The notes: generated by a model not told the origin, from the sequence alone. Counted from the stretch's first letter, positions 41,100 to 50,590 are shown. The stretch: DNA of 64,000 nucleotides from Brachybacterium sp036311905 (GCF_036311905.1 NZ_JAZDCH010000008.1:61183-125182); one strand, 5' to 3'. Numbers and translations are program-made.

Positions 41100-42887
41100 A
41101 TGACCACCGCTCAGCCCGCCCCCGGGATCCCGGCCCGCACCGCCGCGTGCTCGACCCCGGCCCCCGCCGACGCCGCTCCCGCCGACGCTGCGCCCGCCGA
41201 CTCCGCGGAGACCGCGTCGAGCGGCTCGCAGCCCGCGGCCCCCGTCCGTGCCCCGCGGGCCCTGCTGCTCGACTTCGGGGGCGTCGTCGTGACCACCACC
41301 GCGCGCGCCGACTGGGTGCACACCCTCGCCACGACCGTGCTCGACCTCGCCGCCGCGGCGGGCCACCGCCTCGAGCGGGCCGACGTCGAGGCTTCCCTGC
41401 GCGCCGGCCGCGCCGCCCTGTCGATGTGGAAGAACGCCGCCTCCCGTCGCCGCGCGCCGCGTGAGCTCGCCCCGCGCGAGATCGTCGAGGACTTCCTGCT
41501 CGCCGACCTGCCGGGCGCCGCCCGCAGCGCCCTCGCCCTCGACGCCGAGCGGATCCTCGCCGCGAAGGCCGTCGCCGTCTCCGACCACCACGTGCGCCCC
41601 GGCGTGCGCGAGCTGCTGGTCGTGGCGCGGGAGCGGGGGATCGTGCTCGGCATCGTCTCCAACGCCCATTCGGGCCTCGCCCACCGCGAGATCCTCCGCG
41701 CCGAGGGGCTCGACGGCTTCTTCGGCGTGCAGGTGTACTCGGACGAGGTCGGCATCCGCAAGCCGCACCCGGGCATGATCCACCTCGCCGCCGACGCCCT
41801 CGGCGTCCCCGCCCGCGAGGCCTGGTACGTCGGCGACACCCTCGACCGGGACGTCGTCGCGGGTCGCCGCGCCGGCGTGGGCCGCGTCGTGATCACCCGC
41901 GACCGCCGCACCGACCACCCGCCGTTCCCGGTCGCCGCCCGCCCCGACCTGGTGCTGGAGACGCCGGAGGGGCTTCTCGCGGAGCTGCGCGCCGCGGTCG
42001 GTCCGGTCGACGGGGCTTCGGCCGACGGGGCCCTGATCAACGGGGCTCCGGGCACCGAGGCCTCGCAGATCGCCGCCCGGCCGGCCCGTCGGCCGCTCGC
42101 GTTGCTCCTGGACCACGGCGGCGTGCTCACCACCTCGACGCCCGACCCCACCCGGGACGAGGTCGTCGGCCGGGCCCTGGTCGACCTCGCCGAGCGATGC
42201 GGTCACCCGCTCACCGCCGCCGAGGCCGAGCGCGCGATCTCCACCGGCTGGGACCGTCACCGCGAGCGCAAGCGCCGCCGCGACCGCCTCGCCGACCCCG
42301 ACCACCGCCACGACGAGGTCGACCCCGCCGTCCTCTGGGGCGACCTGATCGGCGCCGAGCTGCCGGCACCGCTGCGCGCCGCGCTCCGCCTCGAAGCCGC
42401 CGAGCTGTCCTTCCTTCTCCACCGCTCCAAGGGCGTGCCGAGCCCGCGCGAGGGGGCCGTGGAGCTGGTCCGCTGGGCCCATGAGCGCGGGATCGTGGTC
42501 GGCATCGTCTCGAACACGATCTCCGGTCGCGGGGTCCGCGCCACGCTCGCCGACTACCGGGTGCTGGACCTGATCGGCCCCGCGGCGTACTCCGACGAGA
42601 TCGGGGTGCGCAAACCGGGCCGCGAGATCTTCGCCGCCGCCCTCGCGGGCCTCGACGTCGCTCCGGTGGACGTCGTCTACGTCGGCGACAAGGCGCTGAA
42701 CGACGGGCGCGGCGGCCGCGACGCCGGGATCGGCACCATCTGCCTGCTGCGCGGTGGGAAGGACGACGACGCCGCGCTCGAGCGCGCGCTCGCGGGCGGC
42801 CTCGCCGACCACGTCCTCGACGGCCCCGGCGACGTCATCGACGTGCTCGCCGCCCGCCTCGCCGAGCCCGCCCCCTCAACCGCCTGA
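41100..42887 (+). CDS. Tandem HAD-superfamily hydrolase (two HAD domains)
   Basis: 595 residues. An Ala/Pro-rich tail (about 55 residues) leads into HAD domain 1 (about 58-300): motif I LLLDFGGVVV, motif II Ser in GIVSNAHSG, motif III Lys in IRKPHPGM and motif IV WYVGDTLDRD. After a linker, domain 2 (about 335-590) repeats the plan: LLLDHGGVLT, GIVSNTISG, VRKPGREIF, VYVGDKALNDG. Both motif I copies have Gly where the general acid Asp usually sits (DxGGV), as in some YihX-like HADs. Whether both sites are active is open. It heads an operon with an ECF transporter, hinting that it dephosphorylates or processes the imported compound. No ribosome site; likely leaderless. Confidence 0.88.
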   Translation: MTTAQPAPGIPARTAACSTPAPADAAPADAAPADSAETASSGSQPAAPVRAPRALLLDFGGVVVTTTARADWVHTLATTVLDLAAAAGHRLERADVEASLRAGRAALSMWKNAASRRRAPRELAPREIVEDFLLADLPGAARSALALDAERILAAKAVAVSDHHVRPGVRELLVVARERGIVLGIVSNAHSGLAHREILRAEGLDGFFGVQVYSDEVGIRKPHPGMIHLAADALGVPAREAWYVGDTLDRDVVAGRRAGVGRVVITRDRRTDHPPFPVAARPDLVLETPEGLLAELRAAVGPVDGASADGALINGAPGTEASQIAARPARRPLALLLDHGGVLTTSTPDPTRDEVVGRALVDLAERCGHPLTAAEAERAISTGWDRHRERKRRRDRLADPDHRHDEVDPAVLWGDLIGAELPAPLRAALRLEAAELSFLLHRSKGVPSPREGAVELVRWAHERGIVVGIVSNTISGRGVRATLADYRVLDLIGPAAYSDEIGVRKPGREIFAAALAGLDVAPVDVVYVGDKALNDGRGGRDAGIGTICLLRGGKDDDAALERALAGGLADHVLDGPGDVIDVLAARLAEPAPSTA

Positions 42888-43008
42888 CCCGGCCGACCCC
42901 GTCGGCCCTGCCCGTCCGCCCCCGCCCCGAGACCGACCCCGGCCCCCGTCGGCGTCATCCACCCCGCCCCCCGCACATCCCTGCCCTGACCTGCTGAAGG
43001 AGACCCCC

Positions 43009-43941
43009 GTGTCCACCCAGATCCCCCCGCGCCCCGCCGAGGACGAGCGCCGCGGCACCCTCCGCGGTGTCGTCGACGGCGTGCGCAGCGCCCAGCTGTC
43101 CACCTCGCAGAAGCTGATGATCTTCGTGCTGTCGATGTCGCTGTTCGGGCTGTCGAACATCATCCTGGAGATCATCCCGGACCCCTCGATCGGCCCGGTC
43201 GACATCTCCGTGTCGTACATGGTGTTCGTGCCGCTGACCATCGCCGCGCTGTTCTCCCCGTTCTGGGCCGCGCTCGGCGCCCCGCTCGGCGAGATCGTGT
43301 TCACCGACCTGCTCATGGGCGACTTCTCCGGCCTCGCCGAGGTCGAGGGCTACCTGCAGATGTTCCTCGCCGTGTTCATCGCGGGCTCCCTGATCCGCAA
43401 CCCCCGCTCGAAGGTGCAGATCGCCGTCGGTGCGATCGTGCTGGTGCTGGTGGACAAGATCCTCTCCGCGATCGTCGACCTCTCCAAGGTGTGGATCGGC
43501 GTGGAGGACGCGGAGTTCGTCGAGGGGCTGCCCGAGTCGATGCTCGCCCTCGAGATCCTGGGCCTCGGCGTGGACGTGATCATGTCCGGCATCCTGCTCG
43601 GCGCGATCCCCGCCATGTGGCTGATCCCGGCCCTGCACGGCAAGATCGAGCCGCTCATGGGCATGCGTCCCCGCGTCCCCGGCGAGCCGATCCCCGGCCA
43701 GGCCCCGGCGTCGGGCGTGTTCGTCGGCTTCGCGCTGCTGCTGTCGGTGGCGAGCTTCGGCTTCGCCTTCCTCGAGGCCTTCGACATCTCCGCCGGCGCC
43801 TTCGAGCCCGACTTCATCGACCGCTTCGGCGACTGGTTCATCGTCGTCTCCCTCGTCGCCATCGCCGTCGTGCTCGGCCTCGCGATCCTCCTCTTCCGCC
43901 GCTCGCAGCAGTCCGCGCGGAAGTCGGCGGACCGCGCCTGA
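43009..43941 (+). CDS. ECF transporter substrate-binding (S) component
   Basis: GTG start at 43009 after GAAGGAG; 310 residues. An N-terminal cytoplasmic stretch is followed by about six or seven hydrophobic segments, including LMIFVLSMSLFGLSNIILEI, MVFVPLTIAALFSPFWAALG, and a late pair near the C-terminus. The context (double ATPase and EcfT immediately downstream) identifies it as the S component of a group I ECF importer. Its length exceeds the usual 180-220 residues because of extra C-terminal segments. The substrate, probably a vitamin-like or metal-linked compound, is unknown. Confidence 0.8.
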   Translation: MSTQIPPRPAEDERRGTLRGVVDGVRSAQLSTSQKLMIFVLSMSLFGLSNIILEIIPDPSIGPVDISVSYMVFVPLTIAALFSPFWAALGAPLGEIVFTDLLMGDFSGLAEVEGYLQMFLAVFIAGSLIRNPRSKVQIAVGAIVLVLVDKILSAIVDLSKVWIGVEDAEFVEGLPESMLALEILGLGVDVIMSGILLGAIPAMWLIPALHGKIEPLMGMRPRVPGEPIPGQAPASGVFVGFALLLSVASFGFAFLEAFDISAGAFEPDFIDRFGDWFIVVSLVAIAVVLGLAILLFRRSQQSARKSADRA

Positions 43942-43966
43942 GCGCCGACCCCTCCCGGAGACCCTG

Positions 43967-45910
43967 ATGCAGACCGTTCCCCCGACCACCGCCAACGCGC
44001 CGGAGACCGCGCCGACCGACGCCGCGCCCGCCTCGGCCGCCTCCCGCCGCGCGACGGCGCAGCCCGTGATCCGCGTGAAGGACCTGTCCTTCCGCTACCC
44101 GGGCACCGACCGCGACACCCTCCGCAACGTCGACCTCACGATCGAGCGTGGCGACTTCGTGGCGGTGGTCGGGGGCAACGGCTCTGCGAAGACCACCCTG
44201 TGCAAGACCTTCAACGGCCTCGTCCCGCACTATTGGAACGGCGACTTCGCCGGGTCCGTGCACGTGGACGGCGTCGACACCTGGGACTCGTCGGTCGCGG
44301 AGCTGTCCAGCCGCGTCGGCTACGTCTACCAGGACTTCCAGAACCAGCTGGTGCGGCCGACGGTCCGCGACGAGGTCGCTTTCGGCCCCCTGAACTTCGG
44401 CCACGCCGACTACCGCGAGCGCACCGACGAGGCGCTCGAGCAGCTCGGCATCGCCCACCTCCGCGACCATTTCGTATGGCAGCTCTCCGGCGGCCAGTCG
44501 CACCTGGTGGCCCTCGCCGCGGTCCTCGCCCTGCGTCCCGAGGTGATCGTGGTCGACGAGCCCGTCGCCGAGCTCGACCCGGCCCGCGCCCGCGAGATCT
44601 ACCTGCGGCTGCGCGAGCTCAACGAGCGCGAGGGCACCACCATCATCACCATCGAGCACCACGCCGAGTTCATCGCCGAGTTCGCCCGCTCGGTGGTGCT
44701 CATGGCCGACGGCGCGCCCGTCTGGCACCTGCCCGTCCAGGAGGCGATGGACCGCCACGCCGACCTCGCCGAGCACGGCGTCCCTGCCCCCGACGCCGTC
44801 GCGCTCTCCGCCGCGGTCGGGGCGCGCCCGGTGGCGCTCGACGTCGCCTCCGCCGCGGCGGCCCTGCGGCCCCTGGTGCGGGAGCGGCCGACGGGGGTCG
44901 ACGGGGATGGTGCGGGAGACGGGGTGGGTGCGGCCGACGGGGTGGGTGCGGGTGGCGGCTCGGGGTCGGGCGAGGGCTCGGAGGCCGCCGCTGGCTCGGG
45001 CGCCGCCGACGGCGAGGTCGTCGCCACCCTGCGCGGGGTGCGGCACGGCTACCGCTCCGTCGCAGGCGGCCTCTCGACCGTCCTCGACGACCTCGACCTC
45101 GACCTGCGCGCGGGGGAGCGGATCGCCCTGGTCGGCACCAACGGCGCCGGCAAGACGACACTGATGAAGCTGCTCACGGGCCTGATCGTGCCCCGCGCCG
45201 GCACGGTCACGGTCGACGGCATCGACACCCGCTCCCGCTCCGCCGCGCGTCTGGCCGACCACGTCTCCTACCTCTACCAGCACCCGCAGCAGATGTTCCT
45301 CAAGGACACCGTGCGCGAGGACGTCGCCCTGTTCCCGCGCGGCCGGAAGGTGCCCGACGCCGAGGCGATCGTGGACCGGATCATCGAGGAGGTGGGCCTC
45401 TCCGCCCTCGCCGACCGCGACGGCCGCTCCCTCTCCGGCGGGCAGCAGCGCCGCGCGACCCTCGGCATCGGCCTCGCGATGCGGCCCTCGCTGCTGCTGC
45501 TCGACGAGCCGACCTCGAGCCTCGACATCCGCTCCCGCGATGACGTCACCGGCATGCTCGCGGCGCTCGCCGAGACGGTGCGCTGCGCGGTCGTCGCCAC
45601 CCACGACATGGACCTCGTCGCCACCTGGGCGAGCCGCGTGATCGTGCTCGACCAGGGCCGGGTGCTGGCCGACGTCACCCCGCGCGAGCTGTTCTCCCGC
45701 CCCGAGCTGACCGGTCGCACCCGGCTCATCCCGCCGCAGGTCGCTCGCATCGCGCTCGAGCTGGACCTGGACCCGCTGCCGCTCACCGCCGCCGAGCTGC
45801 GGGCGTGGCTGCCGGAGACGGTGGGGGCTGCACCGGCCCCGTCGGCCGGACCCGCGGAGCCTGCGCCCTCGGCCGGACCCGTCGGCCCCGTCCCCCAGGA
45901 GGTGCGCTGA
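43967..45910 (+). CDS. ECF transporter ATPase with two fused ABC domains
   Basis: 647 residues, ATG after CGGAGA. Domain 1 (about 35-270) has Walker A GGNGSAKTT (around 68), signature LSGGQ and Walker B VIVVDEP. Domain 2 (about 350-590) has GTNGAGKTT, LSGGQQRR and LLLLDEPTSSLD. The first Walker A has Ala where GxGK normally has Gly (codon GCG). Between the domains lies a Gly/Ala/Asp-rich linker (about 305-350) encoded by repeated GGCCGACGG-like units, and a Pro/Ala tail ends the chain. It powers the S/EcfT pair. Fused EcfA-EcfA' chains are common in actinobacteria. Confidence 0.92.
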   Translation: MQTVPPTTANAPETAPTDAAPASAASRRATAQPVIRVKDLSFRYPGTDRDTLRNVDLTIERGDFVAVVGGNGSAKTTLCKTFNGLVPHYWNGDFAGSVHVDGVDTWDSSVAELSSRVGYVYQDFQNQLVRPTVRDEVAFGPLNFGHADYRERTDEALEQLGIAHLRDHFVWQLSGGQSHLVALAAVLALRPEVIVVDEPVAELDPARAREIYLRLRELNEREGTTIITIEHHAEFIAEFARSVVLMADGAPVWHLPVQEAMDRHADLAEHGVPAPDAVALSAAVGARPVALDVASAAAALRPLVRERPTGVDGDGAGDGVGAADGVGAGGGSGSGEGSEAAAGSGAADGEVVATLRGVRHGYRSVAGGLSTVLDDLDLDLRAGERIALVGTNGAGKTTLMKLLTGLIVPRAGTVTVDGIDTRSRSAARLADHVSYLYQHPQQMFLKDTVREDVALFPRGRKVPDAEAIVDRIIEEVGLSALADRDGRSLSGGQQRRATLGIGLAMRPSLLLLDEPTSSLDIRSRDDVTGMLAALAETVRCAVVATHDMDLVATWASRVIVLDQGRVLADVTPRELFSRPELTGRTRLIPPQVARIALELDLDPLPLTAAELRAWLPETVGAAPAPSAGPAEPAPSAGPVGPVPQEVR

Positions 45911-46734
45911 TGGCGCGCAAGACCCATGACGTGCTCAGCGTCGACTGGATCCGGCTCGAGCTCCTGCGCACCGCCTACTCGACCCGCGGCGGGCTCTTCT
46001 CGCGGCTGGATCCGCGGATGGTGCTCGCGTGGTACCTGGTCATGGCGATCAGCCCCTGGCTCACCCACGACACGGGCGTGCTGCTGGTGCTGTTCGCGCT
46101 CGGGGCCGCCTCCGTTGTCCTCGCCCGCGTCGGCCCGCTCGTGCTGGGGCTGTTCCTCATCGGGCTGCTGGGCAACGTGGTGGGGCTGTTCGCGGCGTCG
46201 TTCCTGTTCGGAGGCAACCTGGACACCCTCGTCGCCCTCGCCGAGCTGAACCTCAAGCTCGGCGCCGTCTCGATGGCCTCGATGGCGGCCTTCGTGTCGC
46301 TGGACCCGGAGAAGCTCTCCGACGCGCTCCTGTGGTTCCGCGCCCCCGAGCTGCTCGCCTTCGGGGTCAGCTACGGCTACCGCATGCTGCCGATCCTGGT
46401 GGACGAGTACGTGACGGTGTTCGAGGGCCAGCGCCTGCGGCACGCGCCCGTGGACCGGCCCGGCCTGCTCGGCTGGCGGGTGGCGGGGCAGTGGTGCGTC
46501 CTCGCCGTCACCGCGTTCTACCCGATCATGCTCAACACCGCGAAGAACGTGCGCACCACCGTCGAGGCCCTGGAGACCCGCGGCTTCACCTACGGCGCCT
46601 CGAACCGGGCCGGGCGCACGCTGCGGCTGGCGTACCTGCGGGTCTCGGCCCTCGACCTCGCGGTGCTGGCCGCGTCCGTGGTGCTGGTCATCGTCGCCTT
46701 CCCCCTCGGCGCGCGGATCCCCGGGCTGGGGTGA
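45910..46734 (+). CDS. ecfT: ECF transporter transmembrane component EcfT
   Basis: 274 residues, ATG sharing one base with the upstream stop. Five or six membrane segments with the EcfT family features: GLFSRLDPRMVLAWYLVMAI at the start and the coupling-helix Ala/Arg-Gly motif region VEALETRGFTYG that docks to the ATPases. It completes the S - A1A2 - T module at 43009-46734. A family B palindrome follows. Confidence 0.9.
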   Translation: MARKTHDVLSVDWIRLELLRTAYSTRGGLFSRLDPRMVLAWYLVMAISPWLTHDTGVLLVLFALGAASVVLARVGPLVLGLFLIGLLGNVVGLFAASFLFGGNLDTLVALAELNLKLGAVSMASMAAFVSLDPEKLSDALLWFRAPELLAFGVSYGYRMLPILVDEYVTVFEGQRLRHAPVDRPGLLGWRVAGQWCVLAVTAFYPIMLNTAKNVRTTVEALETRGFTYGASNRAGRTLRLAYLRVSALDLAVLAASVVLVIVAFPLGARIPGLG

Positions 46735-46796
46735 GTCGGGGGCGGCGGCGCGCCTGGCAGCTGAGGCTGCGTGGGGTCGCACTCCCGGGGGTCATG

Positions 46797-46867
46797 GTCA
46801 GGTACGGGCGCAGGGCGTACCACTACGGCTATATAGGCATACCGGTACGCCCTGCGCCAGTAGTCGA
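46797..46867. repeat. Family B palindromic repeat, copy 1
   Basis: Perfect 15-bp arms GGCGCAGGGCGTACC (46807-46821) and GGTACGCCCTGCGCC (46844-46858) surround a centre with CTATATAG (46829-46836). It lies between the convergent ecfT and metS genes. Confidence 0.88.
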
Positions 46868-46901
46868 CAGGTTCCTCCGAGGCGGCCGGCCCCGGAGAGG
46901 G

Positions 46902-47012
46902 TCAGTCGTCCGAGGCCTCGGGGTGGCGGGAGAGGTTGACGACGGCGGCGACGAGGCCGCCCCAGACGGTGACGATCGCGATGATCATCATGATGATGGC
47001 GGGTGCGGACAT
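46902..47012 (-). CDS. metS: MetS-like small subunit of an NSS amino acid importer
   Basis: A 36-residue protein (start ATG at 47012 after AGGAGG) with one membrane helix (PAIIMMIIAIVTVWGGLVAA) and the end RHPEASDD. Sequence and position match MetS, the small subunit that accompanies the NSS transporter MetP in Corynebacterium and relatives. It lies 127 nt downstream of the MetP-like gene. Confidence 0.88.
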   Translation of the reverse strand: MSAPAIIMMIIAIVTVWGGLVAAVVNLSRHPEASDD

Positions 47013-47139
47013 GGGGTCCTCCTGAGGGACGAGCCCGGCGGGCCGGGTGGGAGGTGGATCGACGGGCGGACGTGGTGGGTAGAGCGAGAGGTGCCGGGGT
47101 GGGCAGGCGCAGACCAGACCGGCCACCCCGGCACCACCC

Positions 47140-48789
47140 TCAGCGCCCGGGGGAGCGGAGCTCGTGCGGGGTCTTCGCGTCGGGCCGCATCTCGAGGCCC
47201 TTGCCGGCGACGACCTCGGGGGCGATCGGGTCGCCGTCGGAGTCGTCCTTGTGCAGGTTCGAGCGGGCCGGCCACGGGATCAGCGACAGCACCACCGCAA
47301 GCACGATCAGGCCGATCGCCATCAGCCAGCCGAACACCAGGTTGAACCAGCCCGGGTACTCGGAGTAGGTCGTGCCGCTGGTGACCAGAGAGATCGTGCC
47401 GCCCACGAGGGAGACGCCGAGCACGAGCGGGGCGATGATCGCCACGCACGCGTACCACCAGCGGCCGATGCGGAACGTGCCGCGGACGTTGAGGTGGTCG
47501 CGGAGCGTCGGCATGCCGCGCACCACGTAGGCGACGATCAGCGAGGAGATCAGCGCGGCCGCGACGATGCCGTACTCGTTGACCCACTTGTCCATGACGT
47601 CGAGCAGCGGCAGGCCCATCGTCGTGGCGAACAGGATCGTGGACACCGCCGCGATCGGGACGCACACCCACAGGGTCGAGGAGATGCGGCCCAGACCGAA
47701 CTTGTCCTGGATCGCGGCGATGACCACCTCGAGGATCGAGATCAGCGAGGTGAAGCCGGCCAGCACCAGCGAGCCGAAGAAGAGCACGCCGATCAGCGCA
47801 CCCGCCGGGGCCTCGGAGATGATCGTCGGGAAGGCGATGAAGGCCAGGCCCACTCCGGCGGCGACCACCTCGTCGACCGCGACGCCCTGCGCCTGCGCCA
47901 TGAAGCCCAGCGCCGAGAACACGCCGATGCCGGCGAGGATCTCGAAGCTCGAGTTCGCGAAGCCGACTACCAGGCCGGAGCCGGTGAGGTCGGTCTTCTT
48001 CTTCAGGTACGAGGAGTAGGTGAGCATGATGCCGAAGGCCACGGACAGCGAGAAGAAGATCTGGCCGTAGGCGGCGATCCACACGCCCGGGTGCAGCAGC
48101 GCCTCCCAGTTCGGGCGGAAGAACGCGTCGAGGCCCGCGAAGGCACCGGGCAGGAACAGCGAGCGGACCACCAGGATCAGGAACATCACCACGAGCAGCG
48201 GGATGAAGATGACCGAGGCCCCGGCGATGCCCTTCTGCACGCCGAGCGCCATCACCGCGATCACCGCGACCCACACCACGATCATCGAGATCAGCACGGC
48301 GGGCACGTAGTCGAAGGAGACCGTGACGTCCGGGCCGCCGAGCGCCCGGGTGTACTCGCCGAAGAAGCCGGCCGCCCCCTCGGCGTGGGAGTCCCACCGC
48401 TGGTCGAGGGAGAAGATCGTGTAGTTCGTGGCCCAGGCGAGGATCAGCGCGTAGTAGAGGGCGATGATCAGGGCGATCAGCACCTGCCACCAGCCGATGA
48501 ACTCGGTCCAGCGGCGGAAGCGGCGCCAGGCCGCGGGGGCCGAGCCGCGCCAGCGGTGGCCGATCGCGTAGTCGAGGAACAGCAGGGGGATGCCGGCGGT
48601 CAGCAGCGCGACCAGGTACGGCAGGATGAAGGCGCCGCCGCCGTTGTCGTAGGCGACGGCGGGGAAGCGCCAGATGTTGCCGAGGCCGACGGCGGAGCCG
48701 ATGGCGGCGAAGATGAAGGCGGTGCGTCCGGAGAACGCGCCGCGGTCTGCGCGGCGGGTCCCGGCCGGTGCGGGGGTCGAAGCGTTCAC
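47140..48789 (-). CDS. NSS family sodium-dependent amino acid transporter, MetP-like
   Basis: GTG start at 48789 after GGAGG; 549 residues, twelve membrane segments. The first helix carries the sodium/substrate signature FIFAAIGSAVGLGNIWRFP; further NSS landmarks are GGGAFILPYLVALLTAGIPL, YGQIFFSLSVAFGIMLTYSSYL and FVAFPT-like FIAFPTIIS. With metS it should form a Na+-coupled methionine/alanine importer. Substrate is inferred from the MetS pairing. Confidence 0.92.
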   Translation of the reverse strand: MNASTPAPAGTRRADRGAFSGRTAFIFAAIGSAVGLGNIWRFPAVAYDNGGGAFILPYLVALLTAGIPLLFLDYAIGHRWRGSAPAAWRRFRRWTEFIGWWQVLIALIIALYYALILAWATNYTIFSLDQRWDSHAEGAAGFFGEYTRALGGPDVTVSFDYVPAVLISMIVVWVAVIAVMALGVQKGIAGASVIFIPLLVVMFLILVVRSLFLPGAFAGLDAFFRPNWEALLHPGVWIAAYGQIFFSLSVAFGIMLTYSSYLKKKTDLTGSGLVVGFANSSFEILAGIGVFSALGFMAQAQGVAVDEVVAAGVGLAFIAFPTIISEAPAGALIGVLFFGSLVLAGFTSLISILEVVIAAIQDKFGLGRISSTLWVCVPIAAVSTILFATTMGLPLLDVMDKWVNEYGIVAAALISSLIVAYVVRGMPTLRDHLNVRGTFRIGRWWYACVAIIAPLVLGVSLVGGTISLVTSGTTYSEYPGWFNLVFGWLMAIGLIVLAVVLSLIPWPARSNLHKDDSDGDPIAPEVVAGKGLEMRPDAKTPHELRSPGR

Positions 48790-49076
48790 GAGGAGGGCCT
48801 CCGGGGAGTCGCGCGCGGGGGCGCAGAGGACGGGTCGTCGGGGGACGACGGGGAGGGCCGACGGCCGCTGTCGCGGCGGAGCAGGCGGGGGCGCGGAGGG
48901 TGGTCGCGCCACTGCGAGGTCGACGATGCGGGGGACGGGGTCGCCGCGCTCCGCAGGGGGCAATCGTACCGGCCGACGGTCGTTTCCTCCCCGTTCCCGT
49001 CGGCGGCACCGGCGTCCCCCTCGGCCGAGCACTGTGGAACGCGCGGGAACGGGGCCGGGCACCTGTGGCGATGTCG

Positions 49077-49082
49077 TACCGT
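49077..49082 (+). promoter_or_regulatory. -10 box of a probable leaderless transcript (M20 amidohydrolase)
   Basis: TACCGT ends 7 nt before the ATG at 49090. The rest of the 300-bp gap 48790-49089, between divergent genes, shows only GC-rich DNA with no clear operator. Confidence 0.5.
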
Positions 49083-49089
49083 CGAGCCC

Positions 49090-50535
49090 ATGTCGACCAC
49101 GAACACCGGGGGCGGGACGCCCCAGCATTCCGAGGTGTCCACCGCGTATCTCGACCAGCTCGACGAGGAGCGGGAGGCGGCGATGCGGCAGTCGATCCAT
49201 CCGGGCTCCTCCTTCTCCGGAGCTCCCTCGGCGCTGCACGATCGGCTCGAGCAGCAGGTCGCGGAGGGCGCCGAGGAAGTGGCCGCGCTGATGCTCGACC
49301 TGGGGGAACACCCCGAGGTCGCCTTCGAGGAGCACCGCTCCGCCGCCGCGATCGCCGCCGTCCTCGAAGCCCACGGCATCGCAGCGCAGGTGGGGGTTCA
49401 CGGCCTCGCCACCGCGGTCCGCGCGGAGATCCCGGCGCCGACGGGGGTCGGGGCGGCCGACGGGACGGGAGCGCCCGACGGGGCCGGCTCCGCCGGTGGA
49501 CCCGGGGCGGCCGACGGTTCCGCCGCGGGCGTCCCGACCTTCGCGATCCTCTCCGAGTACGACGCCCTGCCCGGCGTCGGCCACGGCTGCGGCCACAACG
49601 TCATCGCCGTGATGGGCCTCGGCGCGTTCCTCGCCCTCGCCGAGCTCGCGAAGCAGGACCCGTCGGCCGTGCCGGGACGGGTCGTCTTCCTCGGCACCCC
49701 CGCCGAGGAGGGCCACACCGGCAAGGAGCACATGGCCCGCGAGGGTGCCTTCGAAGGCCTCGACGGGGCCGTCATGGCCCACCCCTACGGCGGCTACGAC
49801 CTCGCCGACCAGGTGTGGCTGGGCCGACGCACCCTCACCGTCGAGTTCCACGGCCACACCGCCCACGCCTCCGCCCAGCCGTTCATGGGTCGCAACGCCC
49901 TGGACGCCGCGAGCCTCATGTACCAGGGCATCGGGCTGATGCGGCAGCAGACCCCGCCGTCGGACCGCATCCACGCCGTGATCCGCGAGGGCGGCGAGCG
50001 GGCCAGCGTCATCCCCGACCGGGCGCGCCTGGACCTCTACGTCCGCTCGCAGCGGCCCGAGACCCTCAAAGACCTCTCCCGCCGCGTCGAGGACGTGGCC
50101 CGCGGCGCGGCGCTGATGGCCGGCGTCGGTGTCACCATCGACTGGGACGAGCACCCGCCGAGCCTGCCCGTGCGCACCAACGAGGCGCTCACCGGCCGCT
50201 GGGTCCTCGCCCAGCGCCGCCGCGGCCGCGACCCGCTGCCCCTGGGTGTGGTCTCCCCGTCGCTCGCCGCGTCCACCGACTTCGGCAACGTCTCCTACCG
50301 GATCCCCGGCATCCACCCGCTGATCCGCATCGCCCCCGCCGAGATCGCCCTCCACACGCGCGAGTTCGCGGCCTGGGCGGTCTCCGACGAGGCCCGCTCC
50401 GCGGCGGCCGACGGGGCCTACGGCCTCGCCGCCACCGTGCTCGACGCCCTCCACGACCCCGAGCTCGCCCGGGCCGCCGCGGAGGAGTTCGAACAGGCCG
50501 GCGGGGCGATCGACGTCCCCGCCTACTTCGACTGA
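49090..50535 (+). CDS. M20 family amidohydrolase, AbgB-like
   Basis: 481 residues. M20 metal ligands are visible: GHGCGHN (His/His), PAEEG (Glu), HPY and the bacterial-exopeptidase dimer domain (FHGHTAHASAQPFMGRNALDA). The immediate neighbour is an AbgT family transporter, the pairing seen for p-aminobenzoyl-glutamate use in E. coli, so it may be the AbgB-type hydrolytic subunit. A 30-residue Gly/Ala/Asp insert (about residues 118-143) is encoded by GGCCGACGG repeats. Substrate inferred by analogy. Confidence 0.9.
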   Translation: MSTTNTGGGTPQHSEVSTAYLDQLDEEREAAMRQSIHPGSSFSGAPSALHDRLEQQVAEGAEEVAALMLDLGEHPEVAFEEHRSAAAIAAVLEAHGIAAQVGVHGLATAVRAEIPAPTGVGAADGTGAPDGAGSAGGPGAADGSAAGVPTFAILSEYDALPGVGHGCGHNVIAVMGLGAFLALAELAKQDPSAVPGRVVFLGTPAEEGHTGKEHMAREGAFEGLDGAVMAHPYGGYDLADQVWLGRRTLTVEFHGHTAHASAQPFMGRNALDAASLMYQGIGLMRQQTPPSDRIHAVIREGGERASVIPDRARLDLYVRSQRPETLKDLSRRVEDVARGAALMAGVGVTIDWDEHPPSLPVRTNEALTGRWVLAQRRRGRDPLPLGVVSPSLAASTDFGNVSYRIPGIHPLIRIAPAEIALHTREFAAWAVSDEARSAAADGAYGLAATVLDALHDPELARAAAEEFEQAGGAIDVPAYFD

Positions 50536-50590
50536 CCCGCCCCCCGATCCCTCCCCGTCGGACCTCTCCCCATCCCCCTCTGGAGTCCCC

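Noticed and set aside
43009..43020. Riboswitch upstream of the ECF S component
   Set aside because: Only about 120 bp separates it from the HAD gene and I see no conserved riboswitch core; the gap is C-rich without clear pairing.
47164..49089. Long frame extension upstream of the M20 gene
   Set aside because: It overlaps the MetP-like gene antisense; the M20 sequence starts at 49090 next to a -10 box. High GC creates such open frames.
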